A DNA stretch of 6,060 nucleotides from Fidelibacterota bacterium (lineage in GTDB: Bacteria; Fidelibacterota; Fidelibacteria; Fidelibacterales; Fidelibacteraceae). Below, one piece after another: positions 4,497 to 6,060 of this stretch. Below the pieces are notes generated by a model. That model saw only the letters and a program-made list of their open reading frames with translations. It had not been told where the DNA came from and searched no databases. The stretch's first letter is position 1, and each line of letters opens with the position of its first letter. The stretch is taken from contig JAUVKP010000076.1 in NCBI GenBank assembly GCA_030596185.1, positions 1-6,060 on the forward strand. The letters are read 5' to 3'. The position numbers were made by a program, and so were the translations under genes.

Positions 4497-4595
4497 CGAT
4501 TAATCGCGTCTCCACCCTAAGCCAAATTCTGAAGCATGAATAGATCCTTCACTATGTTCAGGATGACAATTACTTAAACCCTAAACGATTAATCG
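4493..4595. repeat. REP-like element bounded by 14-bp direct repeats copied from the end of rsmE
   Basis: TAAACGATTAATCG occurs at 4493-4506 and again at 4582-4595, where it encodes the last codons of rsmE; each copy contains the 10-bp palindrome CGATTAATCG. Between them (4507-4581) the minus strand carries TGTCATCCTGAAC followed by a GAAGGATCT word. This resembles an interspersed repeat seen in many bacterial genomes (TGTCATCCTGA with GAAGGATC, from memory). It folds as a short hairpin, ATCCT (4544-4548) with AGGAT (4560-4564), plus an inner AC/GT pair. No ORF is present. Confidence 0.6.
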
Positions 4596-5273
4596 AATCA
4601 AAGCTGCCAGACAAGCGGTCTCTGTTCGTAAACGTCGATTTGTCAGCAGGACAGGTTGAGCAGAGTGTTGAATAGCAAGTGCAACTTCATCGGGATGAAA
4701 GCCGCCCTCGGGTCCAATAAGAACAAGATAATTTTCGGGATCAGATGCGGGTGCTAATTGAGGGTAATCATCTTGATTATCACATATATAGATGATGTCA
4801 GGACGTTTTTGTTTAATAAATTCTTTAAAAGGGACAGGATCGTGCAAAATTGGCAGGTGAGAGCGCCCAGATTGCTTTAAAGCTGAAAGTATGATCTTCT
4901 CGCTGCGTTCTCGTTTTAGGCTCTTCACGACCGTGTAACGTGTCATTAGAGGGTAAATGTCGTAAACACCCAATTCTACGGCTTTTTCCAGCATGATCTC
5001 CCAATGTGAGGGTTTGATCAAGCCGATGGCCAAGGATACCCTGTTTTCGGGTTCACCGAATTTTGGGTGTTTTCCAATTATCTTGCATATAGTACTTTCC
5101 GCATCGATCTCAAGGATCTCAGCTTGATAAGAAGTGCCTTTGCCATCACTGATCCAGATGGTATCGCCGGGTCTTTTGCGCATAACCCGGAACAAGTGCT
5201 TGTGTTCATCGCCATCAATGATCAAAGTATTGTTTTCAACATGCTTAGAATAAAAGAATTGTTCGTGAGCCAT
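4581..5273 (-). CDS. rsmE: 16S rRNA m3U1498 methyltransferase RsmE
   Basis: The 230-residue protein has the expected length for RsmE, a SPOUT-class enzyme that uses S-adenosylmethionine to methylate N3 of U1498 in helix 44 of 16S rRNA, in the cytoplasm. Residues 1 to about 70 form the PUA-like RNA-binding region (DEHKHLFRVMRKRPGD at 22-37). Family landmarks are EKAVELGV at 96-103, ALKQSGRSHLP at 131-141, the SAM-binding loop LIGPEGGF at 185-192, and LRTETACLAAL at 215-225, which closes the trefoil knot. All key blocks are present; the usual glycine before R-I-L-R is replaced by TNRRLRTET. The ATG at 5271-5273 overlaps the previous stop as TAATG, so translation is coupled. The last codons (RLIV, TAG) lie within the duplicated 14-bp repeat, which does not disturb the reading frame. 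Confidence 0.96.
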   Translation of the reverse strand: MAHEQFFYSKHVENNTLIIDGDEHKHLFRVMRKRPGDTIWISDGKGTSYQAEILEIDAESTICKIIGKHPKFGEPENRVSLAIGLIKPSHWEIMLEKAVELGVYDIYPLMTRYTVVKSLKRERSEKIILSALKQSGRSHLPILHDPVPFKEFIKQKRPDIIYICDNQDDYPQLAPASDPENYLVLIGPEGGFHPDEVALAIQHSAQPVLLTNRRLRTETACLAALIRLIV

Positions 5274-5884
5274 TAGAAATATTTTCCATAATTCATGATG
5301 ATCGCGGCACCGTTCCAGTTGGTTTTTAAAAACACCTCATCCACAGCTTGCTTGAAACTGTTGATCTCATAACCAAGCGCAACAGTTAAAGAACTGCGTT
5401 TTTGCATCATGAAATCAATGCCAAAATGAAAGTGAGAATAAAAGCCAAGATAATATTCCGCGTCTTGATAGCGGCTGATATTTGCCCAAGGATCATTATC
5501 CGTATCAATTGCCAGTACCGGACCGGCTTGAACGGAAACAAAGGGTGCAAAGGTATTGGCTAATTGTCGTGTGAAAAAATGTTTTTTTACAAATAGTCCG
5601 GTTTTAACGAAATCAAGATGAATGGTATTTAATTTCATAGTATAACCGGAATAAGGATCAGTCCAGGTATATTCTTTTCCACTTGAAACAAAGGTCCAGT
5701 TTGCTTGAATGCCGGCATGCAGATTATCAAGAAGTCGCCATTGCATCATGCCGCCCAGGCTAGATCCGTAATCTGTCATGCGCAGATCAATGCTATTGAT
5801 CCTTTTGACTTTTCCCATTGAATCATAATTTGTAGCCGATAAAAGCTGAAATGCGATAAAGAATATGATCAGGGCGCGTTTCAT
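5273..5884 (-). CDS. Predicted outer-membrane beta-barrel protein
   Basis: The 203-residue protein begins with a signal peptide (MKRALIIFFIAFQLLSA), with cleavage likely around residues 17-19. The rest alternates polar and aromatic residues in strands typical of small barrels: SLGGMMQWRLLDNLHAGIQA, TIHLDFVKTGLFVKKHF, AEYYLGFYSHFHFGIDFMM and SSLTVALGYEI. It ends in GKYF, an aromatic C-terminus used by many outer-membrane proteins for assembly recognition. I cannot name a specific family. The ATG (5882-5884) overlaps the coaX stop as ATGA. A strong GGGGAG (5892-5897) lies 7 bases upstream, giving a reliable start. Its stop overlaps the rsmE ATG. A barrel gene between coaX and a downstream gene is a layout I recall from Bacteroidota-like genomes, but the function is not deduced from that. 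Confidence 0.8.
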   Translation of the reverse strand: MKRALIIFFIAFQLLSATNYDSMGKVKRINSIDLRMTDYGSSLGGMMQWRLLDNLHAGIQANWTFVSSGKEYTWTDPYSGYTMKLNTIHLDFVKTGLFVKKHFFTRQLANTFAPFVSVQAGPVLAIDTDNDPWANISRYQDAEYYLGFYSHFHFGIDFMMQKRSSLTVALGYEINSFKQAVDEVFLKTNWNGAAIIMNYGKYF

Positions 5885-6060
5885 GATCTATCTCCCCGTA
5901 CTTGTTCGTAAATATAAGTCATACCTACTAAAGTTAACGATTTATCTACCTTTTGAATGTACTTTGAATGCGGGGCAATTACTTGTGATAGTCCGCCGGT
6001 TGCGATGATCGTAATATTTTTTTCACCCCATTCATGACTAATTCGTTTTATCAACCCGTC
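5881..6060 (-). CDS. coaX: Type III pantothenate kinase, C-terminal part (partial)
   Basis: The last 59 codons of the gene are present, entering from the right edge and stopping at TGA 5881-5883. The visible part contains ITIIATGGLSQVIAPHSKYI, with the family's GG turn in the second ASKHA half, followed by the family-typical end, DKSLTLVGMTYIYEQ. CoaX phosphorylates pantothenate with ATP, the first step of coenzyme A synthesis. It needs a monovalent cation, resists feedback by CoA and acts in the cytoplasm as a dimer. The nucleotide-binding N-terminus lies beyond the window and cannot be checked. The stop overlaps the next start by four bases (ATGA), so the gene heads or joins a polycistronic unit with the barrel protein and rsmE. 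It is recognised mainly from the GG and LTLVG motifs in order at the right distance from the stop. Confidence 0.85.
   Translation of the reverse strand, partial: DGLIKRISHEWGEKNITIIATGGLSQVIAPHSKYIQKVDKSLTLVGMTYIYEQVRGDRS

Noticed and set aside
5067..5276. Plus-strand open frame over the start of rsmE
   Set aside because: It is a shadow of rsmE in antisense, with no supporting signal.

Overview
The window is about 38-40% GC by eye. It looks like part of a chromosome from the FCB/Bacteroidota-like part of the bacterial tree, possibly Cloacimonadota, Marinimicrobia or Ignavibacteria. The reasons are the gene content (EFR1-type flavodoxin-ferredoxin, DUF1456, coaX followed by an outer-membrane barrel), AT-rich gene ends carrying heptanucleotide repeats, and weak ribosome binding sites at several genes. 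Some genes do have clear Shine-Dalgarno sequences, which argues against a typical Bacteroidota genome. The assignment is an inference.

Layout. Positions 1-310 hold the 3' end of an unrecognised plus-strand gene and a strong intrinsic terminator. All other genes are on the minus strand. Positions 310-490 contain a long imperfect hairpin with some attC-like geometry and a 33-codon ORF tail that abuts it. Positions 472-966 encode an intact DUF1456 (YehS-like) protein. Positions 1024-2128 are a gene graveyard: two short tandem repeats, an AlbA_2/Schlafen-like ATPase-HTH gene joined out of frame across a large internal deletion, two small orphan fragments, and the first 80 codons of a RhuM-family gene cut off just after a 27-bp palindrome.

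Positions 2388-3497 encode an intact Fic-domain AMP-transferase with a C-terminal winged helix. Its promoter (TTGACA, 17 bp, TATATT) is threaded through five copies of a CCGCA/TGCGG half-site, and the last of these carries the ribosome binding site. This looks like a self-regulated Fic/HTH switch and is the most interesting system in the window. Positions 3616-4413 encode an EFR1 flavodoxin-ferredoxin. Positions 4414-4580 hold a second heptanucleotide array and a REP-like interspersed element bounded by a 14-bp direct repeat that copies the end of rsmE.

Positions 4581-6060 are a tight operon reading coaX (partial), an outer-membrane barrel protein and rsmE, joined by ATGA and TAATG overlaps. 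These are housekeeping functions: coenzyme A synthesis, envelope and 16S rRNA methylation. The accessory block from about 1.0 to 3.6 kb lies between ordinary genes and is enriched in families often found in defence or toxin islands (RhuM, AlbA_2, Fic). It is mostly decayed except for the Fic gene. No transposase, integrase, tRNA, rRNA or CRISPR array is visible.
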